DNA from: Smittia aterrima
Lineage: Eukaryota; Arthropoda; Insecta; Diptera; Chironomidae
Assembly (NCBI GenBank): GCA_033063855.1
Contig: CP093831.1
Span: 2,666,001-2,730,000, forward strand
Direction: 5' to 3'
Length of the DNA stretch: 64,000 bases
The translations under genes were made by a program, and so were the position numbers. This document shows, piece after piece, positions 35,455-48,832 of this stretch; position 1 is the first letter of the stretch, and each line of letters starts with the position of its first letter. The notes beneath the pieces are model-generated. The model made no database searches and had not been told where the DNA came from. It worked only from the letters and a program-made list of their open reading frames with translations.

Positions 35455-38131
35455 GCTGCCGATAAAATCTTTGAAGTGATTTTTCGATATGAATAAAGAT
35501 CAGATAAACTGCTGTCTAAATTTCAATCTCTGCCTAGAAGCAGTCAGATATGCATAAAACTTTCAGTGGGCTCGATACGTGCGCTGCCAATTGGTTTCCT
35601 TAGTCAGAAATCCATTACACACAGCTTGAGTCTGTTCCACTACTGATTACTCAACTGATTAAGGATAAATGTGCCTCCCAATTTTGATCCTTCCGGGAGT
35701 TAGAAATCTCTAGGGTAGACCAAGCCCAAACGACGTTAGCAAGCGTCAAACTATTTTGTGAACAGTTCGGCATTTGCCTTAGTTCATTTCGGGAGACACT
35801 TTGAGTTGGTTTCTTTTATATTTAAGCTCGACCAAATTCTTTATTACACTTCGACGATGGAAATGACGTAACCGCTGCTTCACGAGTTAAACAACCTCAG
35901 ATCTAACAATCCAAAAACCTGAAACAAATTACGACATTAAATGAATGCGAAGCTCTGAATTTGTTTCAATAATTTCATTTTATTAATTTTTCTCATCTAC
36001 TAACATAAATTTATTAATCGTGATCTTATATCAATGTTTCTTGTGTAGTTTGAAAAGATTTCTCTCAATAAAACCAAGTCGTTAGTAATAAATTTTATTT
36101 TTTTCATGAATTGTTCTTATTGCGTCTTCATTAAAATTAGAAACTTTTCATGTCGTCTAAATGTGGTCTCTACTTGTAAGAAAAAGTCCTTTATCTTATG
36201 ATTCTGTTTAAGTTTATGTTAAATTTTGAATGGAAATCTTGTGCATCAATCACACACTTGATTAGATTTTAAACTCGGAAAATCATAAAACCGGAATCTT
36301 TCTCTTTCGAATCATGAACTGAGACATTGATTTCTTTTTTCCTACTTAACAAATTCCCTAAATTTTAATTCAATAAACATTTTCCTCGATTCATTTTTTT
36401 TGTCCACCTCTTAACTATTCGTTTACTAAATCTTACAACTTTCAGTTTTTGTCAAACGATTCTAATTCAAAAACTCTAAAATAACATTTTTACATAATTT
36501 TTCTCTGAGCTGATGTTGACCTTTCAAGGAAAAGCTTTTTCCGGGAAAACTTTTCTCTTCAGAATTTCCTCGAATCCAATGACAACAAAATAATTGATTT
36601 GCTTCGTCGGTTTATCATCGATAGATTATTTTTTTTTATTTAAAACTTTATTAAATTTCATCTACGTCACAAATATCCTTTACTTCTTGTTTGTCTCTGA
36701 TAAGAGAACGATGAGTGAGAGGAAAGTGAATGGATTTCTCCGTCAAAGGAGAAAATTCAGGATATCTAGAGACGAGGGGGAAAACAAATATGTTTTTATT
36801 GGCACCATAAATTTGTATATTATCCTTCAAGAGTCATGATGAACCTTCAAATTTTATGAAAAGAAATCTTTGACATAAAAGAAAATTTAGGGAGACAAAT
36901 AAAGTTTTGGGAAGCAAAGTCACAAAATCGGAGACGAAGTGATTGAATCATGAACAAATTAGGATTCTAAATATAAACAGAGAGGAGACTGCTTCTTTCA
37001 AATTGATAAAATTAGAAAATATATCACAATTTGCTAGAAAATAAATCGTTCAAGTAAAAAATATTAGAGAAAACTTTTTTGAAAAATTGAAATGGAAGAA
37101 GTTAACGATTATTTATTCGTAGATCAACTAAACTAATGTCTTAAGAAAGAAAAATCGAAGCGATTGAGATAAGGAAAAATTGCATCTTTGAACTAAGTTT
37201 GTTATAATCTCTTATCGACTATTGCTAGAGTTAATGCCATTACAAGTGAAGCTTTTCGCTTCACACTTAATCGAAAGTAAATTTTGCCCGCCCGCTCCCT
37301 CGAAACTGACAAAGCCTTAACCGAGCTAAATGAAAATTGTGTCCAAAAGTTTCGCCAAAATTGTTCAAACCCGCCGAAAGTCAAAAATTATTTTTCATAT
37401 TCTCTTTTGTTGGAAACAAAGTCATTTCCTGTTTAAAATCACCGAAAAGTCGATCGACCAACTATAAACTCCCTTTTTAATCACAATAAACTTCATTTTA
37501 TACAATTTTGTCTCAATTTTCTTTTTGTGAGTTAAGGCTTTTATATTTTTTTTTTGTTCTTGTTGTCCGAAAAATATTTTTATAAAAAATATCAATTATT
37601 GTGTAGTAAACATTGTTTTATACAACTTTACGCTGGAGAGATTAAAGATATTTCTCGCTACATTAGATTACAACAGACCGATGCGTTCTCTACGTGTGTC
37701 TGTGATTTGGTTACATTGATATCATTCTTCGCTCGCAAAATCATCAATCGTTGCGCTAAACGCAAATATCTCGCGATTCCAAAAAAAAAGTTTGATTAAC
37801 AAATTTATTTTTAATCCGAATTTGAAATGAATTAGAAATCACAAATCACTTTAACGACGACATCCTAATTCCTGATTCAGTTTTCTCTTTTGTCACTTTC
37901 AGAAACGCAAACCTTGAGAGTTTTAAAGTTAATCACCAATCAAATGACTTCCTTTCAAAGTCAGAAACCTTGTTTTCTTTAAAATCTTCTTAAAGTTTTC
38001 TACTTCCTCGCTTGAAATATTTTCAACAGTTTTCTTTTCGTTTTAGAAAAGTTTATCTTATCAAACATTCTGGTTCAAGTTTCAAAAATTGATTCACAAA
38101 GTTATTCCGCATATTTGATGAGGAAATTGTG
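35455..38131. other. Intergenic, protease array to capicua 3' end
   Basis: No supportable gene in 2.7 kb of very AT-rich DNA. Small open frames (for example 36594-36839 and 37554-37799) show no domain or splice partner. It should include the capicua 3' UTR on the minus strand. Confidence 0.55.
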
Positions 38132-41100
38132 TCACTGAGCCGCTGTTCCCGTTTGTTCGTTTTGTGCTGATCAAAAAGAGGAACAAGTAATATTTAAATG
38201 CAAAGTTCTTGTTTAGCAATTTAAATATTACCTTCGTTTGGTGTGTATGGTCCTGCGGACTGCGGAGTAAACGTAGGCTGGGCCATATACTTCTGACGGA
38301 CTTCCCGAATCTTTAACTGAAGGCTTTGTTTGTTCGGGAAAATGTCACTGTGTTTAATCTAAAATAAATTTTATGTTAAATCTCCATCTTTTCTCTCTTG
38401 GTTCTTAATCTTACTTGAAAGCTATTTGTAGCTTGAGTTGATGGGAACATGCCGTGTTCTTCGAACAACTGCATAACTAAATGTCTGCGTTGTTCTAATA
38501 TCTTTCTATGGCCTTTCTCATTTGCATCAGCTGTCGCTGTTCTCTGAGATGGAGTTTTGGGAGTTCTTGGCGAACGATCAGAGTTATCTTCAGCTGCAAG
38601 AACCGCGTTAACACAATCTAAAAGAAAATTAGTAAGTTGCTGAATTAACAAAATAAAGGAAAGCTTACATCTCAGTTGATCTATATTGAAGTTAGGCCCA
38701 AAGAAGCGGTTTCCCAAAAGGTACTGTTCAGCTGAAGGAGTCGCCGACATGGCACTAAGATCTGATTGCTCATCATCAGTTGGTTCTAAAAGTAAAATTA
38801 AAAACGTGTTTATTTCAATTACGATTTCATAAATAAACTTCAAACTCACGAGGCTTTGGCAACGGCTGTGGCTTCTTTCGATAATTCTGAGTAAAAACAC
38901 GAGGTGACGATGGCACTGAAATTGCGCTCGGCGATTGGCAGTCTTCCGGTTTGAATTGTGGAAGGAACTTGAACTTGTTCTCAAAGTCGACTTGTTTCAA
39001 CACACTAAAAAAAAGAAAAATATTTTTTACATAAACTTTGGTTACAGTTAAAAATAAACTCACTTGTCCATCTCATCGGTTTTAATCTTTTTGTACATTT
39101 TTGACTTCACAGAAGGCGATGTTGGATTCTGGTAGTCATCGAAATTAGCTGAAGTTGGCGTGGGCAGTGCTGATGGAACTGGATTCAAGATTGTGTTGGC
39201 AACCGATGTTGTGATTGAATCCATTGTTGGTGTGTCAGGCATTGAAGAGCTTGACGAAGAATTGACTGCAAGAACACTTTGGATGTAGAGAAATGCGTCA
39301 TCTTGTTCAGAATCAAGCAAATCACCTCGATTGAGTCTTCGTTGCAATGGAGCCTTTCCCAATTGAGCTGGCGTTGGCGCAAGAACAAATTGTTTGTTTT
39401 CAGCTTTCGCTGCATCGTCTTCCTCTTGATGCTCGGTTCCATCAGATCCTTCACTGTGCTGAGTAGAAATAGGTTCATTCGACTTCGGAGTTGCTGGCAA
39501 GTGTCTCGTAGTCGGTGATTCAGGTTCTTCTTTAATTTTCATGCTTCCGCCACTGAGACCTTGCGATGATTCGAATTGATGCTGCGCATACATATTTTGC
39601 ATTTTTCCACTTTGAATCACATACTGAACCGAGTTCGGTTGATGTTGCTTGTGAGAAACTTGCATTTGTTGACCAGCGTGTACCTTTTGGTACATCGAGT
39701 AATCGTCCTGCATTGATGAAAATGATAATAACTGAATGAGAAAACGATTGCATAAAGATCAAGACAAGTGAAAAGAAAATAATTTCATTCAGCAAATATT
39801 GAGAACTGAATAAAACTAGTTTCACTGAAATGGAGACGATCGCTCACCTGTTGATTTGGATTGATCGCTAGCATTATCGATTTTTGACCTCCTGGCGTCG
39901 CTTGTCCCGCTCCAATGCTCGTCGTCGACGCTGATGATTGTGAATTCAAATTTAAAACAATTGATTGGATGTGATTCGGGTTAGTAACATCATTCAAACA
40001 TTTATTGTTAGCGCCAGCACCGTTAGATGCCTGACTGACGTTAGTTATCACATGACCGCTTTGACTCAACAACAAATCATTCAATGATCCAGTCAGCACG
40101 ATGATTCCACCGTTGTCGAGTGCAACGTTCTTGTTAGTCATCATTTTATTGTTATTTGCAGTCATAAAGCTGACGAGTTCGTGACCTTGCTGCTGCGGAT
40201 TCTCAATCACAATCGTTTCATAGATGATCGCAGTGGTCGTTCCTCCGCTCTCCTCAAGTTTGATGGCATCATAAAAACCAGCACCTTCGTGCGATTCCGT
40301 TATTATGATGCCATGGTTGGTGTTAGTTTTATCGCTACCATCACATACATTGATTACATTGACATTGGACGATGATTGATTAGTAGAATTGTTATTATTG
40401 TTATTAGTAGATGGATCAGATGATGACAGAGAGAAGGAAGAAACTTTTGCATGATTTGATGACGCGACAACATTGACATTCACATTAACATCGTTTACAT
40501 CCATCTGTTTACCTTCGTGGTGACGCATCGAATTATATTGAATACCGTTGGATGCTGCGTCGGAATTATTATTCGTGCGAGACTTATCGTCGGCTGAAGA
40601 CGTTGGTACAGATGGGAAGTTGAAGATTGTGTTGTTGTTGGTGGTGTTAGCTGATAAGCTTTTCGATTCACATTCCGATTTGATAGTGGGCGTCGTTTGA
40701 ATATATCCAGTTGTTTTAGGACTTTGAGGCATCGTTTTGAAAGCTCCACCTGAAAATAATAACTGTTAATAATGTTCATTGAATTGGAAATCAATCGTAC
40801 TCGAACCTTTCGGCTGGAATGGCATAACTCCAATCGGATTCTTGGGACTGTTGTAAGCGTACATCGGCATCGGAGAATAAATTGATTCATTTTGATGTAG
40901 TGGGTTGATAGGCTTAGGCTTTCTTGTTACGTCGCCTCCATAGAAACTTTGATCCTTTTGATATGACCCGGTCTGAAGAGAATAAGTTTTTTAATAAAAA
41001 AAAGTGAAAGTTCATTTATTTGAAGGATTTACCTTATCATCAGCATTTGATTCAACATCAGAGTCTGTAACCTTCTCAGCACACTTCAGGTCAATCTCCA

Positions 41101-44100
41101 TCGCTTCGGAGTGGCTTTGTTCGTGCTCCTCATTTGTTTTGTACACATCTCGCTCTGTCTTTTCGTGGCTTTGTGTTGCTGAAAACGAAATTTTTCGTTA
41201 TAACTTCTTCATCATCCAGAGAAGACTCTTCTTACCCAATCTCTGTCCTTCCTGTGGAATATCATCTCCAATTTCCATTTCCTCTGCGAGACTGCTAATG
41301 GTGCTTGGAACAATATCATTTGTAACTGGATGGTCAGCTGGAGTGTTTGGACTCTTTTCATCGAATGAATCTGCTCCATCAAGGGAATTCATTCTTTCTC
41401 GAGGATCCTTTGTTGAACTCGAAGATTTTCGACGATCTTTTGAGCACCACTTCCATTCAGGATGAGCTTTGAAATGTGCTTCCTTCACCTCACTAGCCAA
41501 CTCGTGATATTTTGTCTTCTCTTCAGACTTTAAGGCGTACCACCATTCACCTAAAATCTTGCTCACAGTGCGATTATCTTGATTGGGATGCTGTTGATGA
41601 ACCATCGCTCTATGACGCTTCGAGAATATCATGAAAGCATTCATTGGTCTCCTTATTCGAGGATCTTTCTTGCAAGGACTTGACGGCTCTTTGCCAGCTT
41701 GAAGAGCACTCAATGACTGTGAACGACCCTTCTTTGTATTTGAAGGTGTCATGTCTATATCAACTTTCATCGGTTCAAGACCACTGAACGGAGCAAGTTC
41801 TTCTTGTCCCGTTTGGAAAATCACAGACCTCTGATGTTGTTGAGCTATGTTCGCTCCACCACCTGTTTGATTTTGGGAATTCTTCGAGTCCACGGGCTCA
41901 GCAACAAAAACATCATCATCTTCTCCGCTCATCTCTCCATCGTCTGCTTGAACAGCTGGAGCTGACGATGGTCCGTTCCCATGCTGTTGTTGTTGCTGAG
42001 GATGATTTTCTGTTGATTGATGGGGTGGTGCGTTGATAACTGGCAGCAATGTGTGCCACAGATAGACTGAACCCGTGTTAATTCCGTTTTTTGTCGCCGG
42101 TTTAGGATCGACATGTATTTGAGATGACACTGTCGGCTGATGGTTTAAGTTTGCCGTTTGAATTGTTCCGTTGCTAATGCTCATGGCCACTGTTGATGGA
42201 GGAAGATGTGGAACTAAGTGCGTTGGATCCACAATGACGGGATGAAATGGCTGAAACTGATTACTCGAGGAAGCTGGCGAAATGCGAATGACACTTGTTG
42301 CATTGCCATGACCAATTGATGGTACAACCTGTTGCTGTTGTTGCTGATTGGCAACTGCCATAGTCGCTGACGACGTAGAGATTGTGCTTGGAACAGAAAC
42401 AGTTTGAATGGTTGCAACGTGATGCTGCGTTTGTTGCTGCTGTTGAGCTGGTCTCACTAATTCCGGTCTTATCACTTGTGAGTGTGATAAATTGTAAAGT
42501 ACAGGGCTTGGCGTGTTATTTTTATATTTGGAGTTATCGCCATGCGATGTCGCGTCTCCTGCACCGATTGGCATGAATACATTCTGACGATTCCCAACAG
42601 ACACTGGTGATTGATTGGGAACTAATGGAGATGAGCCATGACCGGTAGGTGACGAGAATGCTGGTGTTGCAGATCGTGAACTGCTCAATGACACTAAAAC
42701 CAAAAAACGAAAACAAAGAATTAAAATCTAGTTTAAGACAGATTTGCATTGTGTTTACTTTCGTATAAACATTTTTCATATAATTCCAAACCACGAAGGT
42801 GTATCAAACTGTAATCCATAGTACTACGCTTAAATTATTTCTATTTCTGATCAGGAATCAATTTGTTTCTATTTGAATTGAAATCCGAACTTCTTTGAAT
42901 TCACATTATTTTCGACACTCCCTTTCAAACGATAAAACGATACTGACAATAACAATATCGAAATAAAAACAAAAGCCAGCCGAAGGAGGAAAGGAATGAA
43001 GAAAAAAAAAACGCGGGAGAGCGGGAGAGAGAAGATTTGAAGTCTGTACGAGAATATTTTTCTACGTAGCTAATGCTGTTATCTTCTTCGAACCCCTAAT
43101 CGGTTCTACTAAATTCAGAAAAAAGCTTTCGCGAAACGTGACTGAAATTACAGTTCTGCTTACGACATTATCAATTTAAATCAATCGCTTTGCAATCGTT
43201 TTCGCACATTTTTTAACATCGTAAAGGCGAACAAAGACGCATTGAATCAACAAATGCGTTTCACTAAACAGAATTAACGATGAATCGACTTGACATACTA
43301 CCGAGCACCCTTTTTTGAATTTATATTACAAGTCAACTCACCAAGCATGTTAGCGACATCAGTTTCCTCTTGATCAAACTTCCCAGCTACTCGATAATTA
43401 GGTGACGTCTCGGAGTCTCGACTGGTGTCTTCATCGCCCTGGGTTTTGCTGCTTGATCTACTGGCCGAGAAGTGATTTGGACCAGTTGACGAACGAAGAG
43501 CATTTCCTTTCTGGCTCAAATGGCGTGAACAGAATCCCCGGCGCTGTGACTCTTTTGTGCATGTTTCGTTAGAGCATAAGCGACGCCACTGTTTTCCGTT
43601 GAACTTCTTTCGAATTCCATTTGGAGTAGACACGACGTCGCCTTTCTTAAAGCGATGTGGTGTTGCAGCTTGAGATCTAATTGAATTTATAAAAATTATG
43701 GAAAGGAAATTTATGAGAAATTGCCGAGCTTACCTTGGAGTTGCTGGTTGAGATCGAGGAGTTAAACTTCCATGTTCGATGAGACTTGACGTACTACCAC
43801 GACTTTGCATGCTGCTACGCTTACTGCTTCCTGAAAATTTCTCTTCGTTATCAATTGAAAAGCTGATGTCTTCACGTCTTAGTTCATCGTCGCTCTCGTA
43901 TTCATCTTCAAAATGTCGAGTATTCGAATGTCTTCTGAACTCTTCGTGATTATGGGGACTTGCTGTCACCATCGAAATTCCTGGCGGCATCTCAGCGACT
44001 GTCGCAAGTGGTTCATGTGAAGACGATTGAAACGGCGATGTGGCAGTTGTTCGATAGTAATCGTCGGTTGTTAGATTAGGAATCACTTGATGGAGCTGAA

Positions 44101-47100
44101 TGTTTCCAGATGCGTCATATCGTTGCAAATAACGTGCTGGAGTAGCATTCGATTTAATAATATTCATTTGCTCATTCGCTCCACGATAAACGATTGATCC
44201 ACCTGAATCGATTGACTGTTCAGTTGGTGGTTTATTAATAACAATGGACATAACTCGTTGAGTTTGCGGTTCGCCTTTTGTTATGCTTCCCATTTGAGTA
44301 ACTTTAACAGTCGATGTCTCAACTTGATCAGCAATCTCGTCCCACCAAGGAGGAAGAACTAACCGAAGCTCAGAACGTTTTACAATTCGTCGATCCTGCA
44401 AACTTCCATTAATCTGAACAGAAAATTGTTTTGTCGGCCCATTGTGAATTTCAGTAACATGACCTTCGATGAAGACATCAGTTGGGAGATCAGGAATCGC
44501 AGTTCGAACACAAACTCGTTGTCCAATAAAGAGCTGGTGAGACAAAGGATTAGTAAAACTTCTTTTGATTACTAATTAAAAGATTTCTTACTTCGGACAA
44601 TGATGGAACTCTATCACTGATAACATCAAATCGCCCATTCGAGAAGATATCTTGGTACAACTGCTGCTGACCTTCAGGATATTTCAACGCGACAAGAACG
44701 CTGCTCGGAAGATTCGTCGGAACTATCACTCCAGGAACATAAATATCCTTTCGTTTTGCAAGAGCATTATGTCCGGCCCATTCCTTGAGATCGACAAGAT
44801 CTGCTTGCTCAACAGGTGTCTGAAGAGTTGTCACAACTTGCTGTTGACTAGATGGAGCTATTGCTTTTGTATGATTTGTTGTCGCACTACAAGAGACAAA
44901 GAAACGTGAAGTAAAACTATAATGAACACTTGGGACTCTTCAAAAGCTCACCTGAAGTTAGTAAATTGTTTCTTTATCACTTGTTGAACTTCGCCAGTGT
45001 TCTTGACTACCTGAGTCATAACTGTTGGGTTGTAGGACGAATAATTCCCACTGGAGACAACTTGATGGCTCCCATTGCCATTGTGTCCGTGATTTGTTTG
45101 ATAGACGAGTGTTGCTGTTGCCGTCGATGCTGGAGGTGCAGAAATAGTCACTGGATTATTGCACACACTTGTCGAGACAAAGGACGGCGTCATCGGTTGA
45201 TGGTCGTCTTCCAACTCCGATAAATCAAATTTTCTTTTCTTAGGATGAAGCCGAGGTGGCTGAACGGTTGTTTGTTGAATCATTTTGTTGTTTAAACTCC
45301 CATCGACCACTGATGATGGGACTGAAAACGTATTTTGTGCATTGACAGACGATGCAGTCGAAGCAATGACGACGGGAATTGCTTGTAACAATGATTCACT
45401 TGTGTTGATGATGGGCTTAGAGACCACAAAGAGCTGATGTTGTTGATAGTTTATTGTACCAACACTGCTGATTACAGAAGCTGGAATCTGGAGAGAAAAA
45501 AAAACACTCAACCTTAATTTCACGTCTCTCTTGTAATGAGCGCTCAAGGCAACTTAAACTCGAAAAGGTAAAATGACTCGTAAATTGGCCATTCTGATGC
45601 ATCCAACTGAATCATAAAATCACATCAAGAATTTGCATTTGAATTGAATACTTTAATTCGAATTTTTATTTTATGGTTCTGTGAATTCTGATTAATCATC
45701 ATCATCAAGTTCATAATTTGCACTATTCGCAGTACAAAGGAGATTTCGAAAGCGGAAGCAATTCAGGACGGAGCTCAGGAAATCTCCGGAGCGGAGAAAA
45801 CGAGAAATGTCTCGATGCATCATGCAGAGATTAAAAGGATGACGAAGATGTAGTAGAAGAAGAAGCATGGAAGCTGGAGGGCCAATGACCCAGACACAAA
45901 TTGTGAATGACGAATGAGCGAGCAAGCGAGAGCTTTGCGTATAGATGTGTTCACATTTATAGCTTAGCACGAATCACAAAGAAGGTTCAATACGATTTCC
46001 AATGACGAATGTTTCGAGACCATTGCAGGTCTTTCACCTTCTTCTTGCAGCTTCATTCAACGCTCTCGTTCATACACAGCCAAAAACATTTAGGGTAATT
46101 CATAATTATGAGGAGAGACCGAGCATTTCTAATTGGCAAGAAGCGTACAGAAGTGGCTTGATAGATGTACGAAGTTGAAGGACTTCCTCTTGAAGAAGGG
46201 TCGAGATTTCGCGACTCTTTGCTTTCGTGCCACTTGAAACAGAAAATTAATTCACGTCTCGCTAAGATGGATTTCTTTAGTCCGTGAACGCGCGATGAAG
46301 GATTTATGAGCTCCAGAAGAGATCTCAGTGAACCGATGATGAATATTAATCAATCATTACTCGAAAGCACGACCCAAAGGTCGTTAGGAAAGTCATCAGT
46401 AGCTCTTCTCATTTCTTTTTTGGATTTCTTTCTAAAAACTGAGTAGATCTCTTCTTTCTTGTTGTCATCAGTCAAGAGAAAAGAAGAACTACATTGAAAA
46501 TGACCTTGAACGGTGATTCTCTCATGGCTAAGTCTTTACGTACTGACATCGCGTTCACCGTCAATTCTCTCGACAACATTTTATCTTGGTTGTTTGAACA
46601 AATAACGACGATGATGATTTTTTTGTTATCGTCAAGAAAGGCTTCATCACTGTGCAATGCGTTGTTGAACAACACGACTCATGATTGTAATAATTTAATG
46701 GAATAGCACACAAAAAAGCGGCCACTGAAAACTCACTCGGTTTCACTCGAATAAAACACAAAAGAGACCCCGAAGCTCCAAAAGCGAGGCGCATAGCGAG
46801 TGACCACTCATTCATGCCGAAATGTGAACTTAAAACATCGGAGCGAAACACGAAACCGACAAACACTATCGCGAAAAAAATTTACAATTCCAGTGCCATG
46901 GACGGCAAGAAAAATTGTACATAGCCATCCATCAAATCCATTTCAAACTCATTTTGCGTAACAGTCTTCCTCTTCTGTCTTACACTCACGCGCGTCATCT
47001 GTCATGAGCAATTCGAGTCGGAGTAAAACAAAATGTTACATTAAACGTTAAATTCCCGGTGTCGTCGATTCGTTTATTTCTCGTTTGGGGAAGCAAGCCC

Positions 47101-47469
47101 TCGAAACAATTTGTACGAGCCATCACGAGCCACACGCTCGTGTTGTGTTCAATCAACTCTGATCTTTCGCTTCGATCACCCTCGAGAGAAGGATGAGAGA
47201 AGCGAACGGACAAGTAAACTCTTAATAAGAAGATCAATCAAAAGAATCAAAACCAGAATTCCATTTCTTACCTCATCATCCAAGTTTCCATGCTGTCGCT
47301 GTTGTTGCTTGCCACTCGCCGCGTTTGTTTTCTTATTCTTACAACTAGTATTTGAATTGCTACCAGATTCCGTCGCTGTCGAAGCTTCCAAAGCTGATGA
47401 TTGTTGATTTGTTGCTGATGATACAGGTACAGATTCTAAATTCGTTGGCTGTGCTGCTGTTACATGCAT
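38132..47469 (-). CDS. cic: Capicua, HMG-box repressor (long isoform)
   Basis: Fifteen exons, high to low: 47469-47272, 45487-44952, 44886-44592, 44533-43734, 43676-43342, 42693-41236, 41178-41033, 40972-40807, 40749-39848, 39707-39064, 39004-38850, 38785-38669, 38617-38415, 38358-38232, 38166-38132. They close in frame to 2,038 aa. The N-terminal half has the Cic-L-specific FIGQRV..EGHVTEIHNG region and a Cys/His motif (KKFNGKQWRRLC..CSRHL). The HMG box (RRPMNAFMIFSKRHR) is at ~1065-1135 and the C1 motif (RRHLVMQLFEEHG..FPSTQAT) near 1950-2015. HMG box plus C1 bind TGAATGAA-type octamers. Cic represses receptor tyrosine kinase targets until ERK relieves it. Several linkers are poly-Gln or poly-Asn rich. 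Confidence 0.96.
38187..38231. repeat. cic: 13-bp perfect inverted repeat in last capicua intron
   Basis: GTAATATTTAAAT (38187-38199) and ATTTAAATATTAC (38219-38231) are perfect reverse complements separated by 19 nt. On the capicua transcript the first arm begins with the 5' splice site itself, so the donor would lie in the hairpin stem. If the intron is retained the protein ends EGNI rather than EAQNEQTGTAAQ. Confidence 0.8.
42759..42819 (-). CDS. cic: Candidate Cic-S-specific first exon
   Basis: Inside the Cic-L intron between 43341 and 42694, a 61 nt open exon starts MDYSLIHLRGLELYEKCLYE and ends at a GTAAAC donor in phase 1. That is the phase exon 42693-41236 needs, and joining gives ...YE-MSLSSSRS. 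Drosophila makes a short Cic isoform from an internal promoter with its own N-terminal motif (N2) used for Groucho-dependent repression; this exon is in the right place to be its counterpart. I have not compared the sequences. Confidence 0.55.
45488..47271 (-). other. cic: Intron 1 of capicua long isoform
   Basis: A 1,784 bp intron, far longer than the other capicua introns and therefore a likely home for regulatory elements. Open frames within it show no recognisable content. Confidence 0.6.
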
Positions 47470-48557
47470 TCTACTTTCCGCTGTCGACTATTTACACAAT
47501 TCTCAGTCCGTCAGGCAGAGCTTTGCGTATGCACACAAACACACATAGAATCATGCCCTTTTAAGACTGTTTATATGTGTCTTTCTCACTTCTTCTTGCA
47601 CAAGAATTCGTCTTTCTCACTTTGTCTCCACTTCCACATTGTCCGACTTCGTGATCGATGTCATCAACTGAACAACTCTCTTCATAAACTTTTTTTTTGT
47701 TTTTGGCACAGTCAGCAGAAAATTCCATCAGAATCATGAAAAATTGACGAAAAATAAATCAATTAATGAGAATTAGAGCGACGCGATTAAAAGGATTTCG
47801 TGTTAATTGGTTTCGTGTGGCGGAGAAAAAGATTCGTCGGTTCTCGGTTTCATTGAAAAATATTTCCTCGTTGCACATTTTCCCATTCAACGATGTTTGA
47901 TTTTTCTTCGATCAGGTTAAGACGTTTGCTACTCAACTTACAATTGAGCCCTTTCGAGCATCGTCAACGTTTTGTGTACGCAATTACTGGAAAAATATTT
48001 CTACTCATTCAAATCACACCAACGATCGGAATTATTTATTTATAATGCACGAAACGGCGTTCGCTAAAAGACTCATCTAATGATGGGAACTCTTCCCTCT
48101 CCTCCCCATTCGTTTCTGTGTTCGTTTGTTGTTTTTCCTACATTGGCATTTCTTTCCGTGCCAGACGCTTTACACATTTTGTTGTGAATATGGCGAATTG
48201 TGATTTGAATGAGAGCGAAAATGAAAAGAGAAATTACTAGTTGGCAACCGTTTAATCTTTTTTCCAAGCCCCGGAGACGTTCGTGAGCTTGATTTGTCAC
48301 CGGGAGGAACATAAAGCTCAGCTCTCCTTATCTCAATTCGATTACATTACATTTAATTTCCAATTTTTACTGCTGCCACTTGCGAGTTGTGATTAACAAA
48401 GACAGACGTAGATCAAACTTAATTCACATGCACGCAGGCACTCTGTTCTATCCATTTTAACGGCGAGTAATTATTACAACTCGTAGCTCTCTCGCGTTTC
48501 GTTATTTAGACACAAGTCAAAGACGACAAGCGTCGTAGATGAGGGGGGGAAAGAAAA

Positions 48558-48566
48558 TATAAAAGG
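48558..48566 (+). promoter_or_regulatory. Orphan TATA box
   Basis: TATAAAAGG, a full consensus TATA box, with an initiator-like TCACTT at 48584-48589 (28 bp downstream). It precedes a small open frame with a hydrophobic start. Confidence 0.35.
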
Positions 48567-48601
48567 CGATCAAAACGAAATAATCACTTCATAAGAATGG
48601 G

Positions 48602-48832
48602 ATGAGAAGTTTCTTTCTTTTTGCTTTTTGTCTTATACACACAACAAGTTCTGGCATGTTAGTCAATTTTTCTTCATCTCTTCTTCTTTCCCTGACGAAA
48701 TGCGAGAATCTCGTAAAAGAGAAGATGAAAGCGTCTGAAGCTTCTTTGCGTGGGCTGCAATTGCTGATTTTACGCGATTGTCTTAGAAATCGAAACTCAA
48801 TTTGCTTCAATGAATTGCATTCTTTGTTTTGA
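48602..48832 (+). CDS. Possible small secreted peptide, unrecognised
   Basis: A 76-codon open frame begins MRSFFLFAFCLIHTTSSG, a plausible signal peptide, 44 bp after a consensus TATA box. It has three Cys (one inside the signal) and no family I know. A three-codon upstream frame (ATG GGA TGA, 48597) overlaps the start, and no clear AATAAA follows. It could equally be chance. Confidence 0.22.
   Translation: MRSFFLFAFCLIHTTSSGMLVNFSSSLLLSLTKCENLVKEKMKASEASLRGLQLLILRDCLRNRNSICFNELHSLF

Noticed and set aside
35545..35575. CATAAAA followed by TCAGTG after protease 3, as a remnant of a fourth protease promoter
   Set aside because: No protease-like coding sequence follows it within the next kilobase.
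39300..44200. CAG/CAA-rich and AAC-rich tracts in capicua as microsatellite repeats
   Set aside because: They are interrupted, in frame and encode Gln/Asn-rich linkers normal for this protein.
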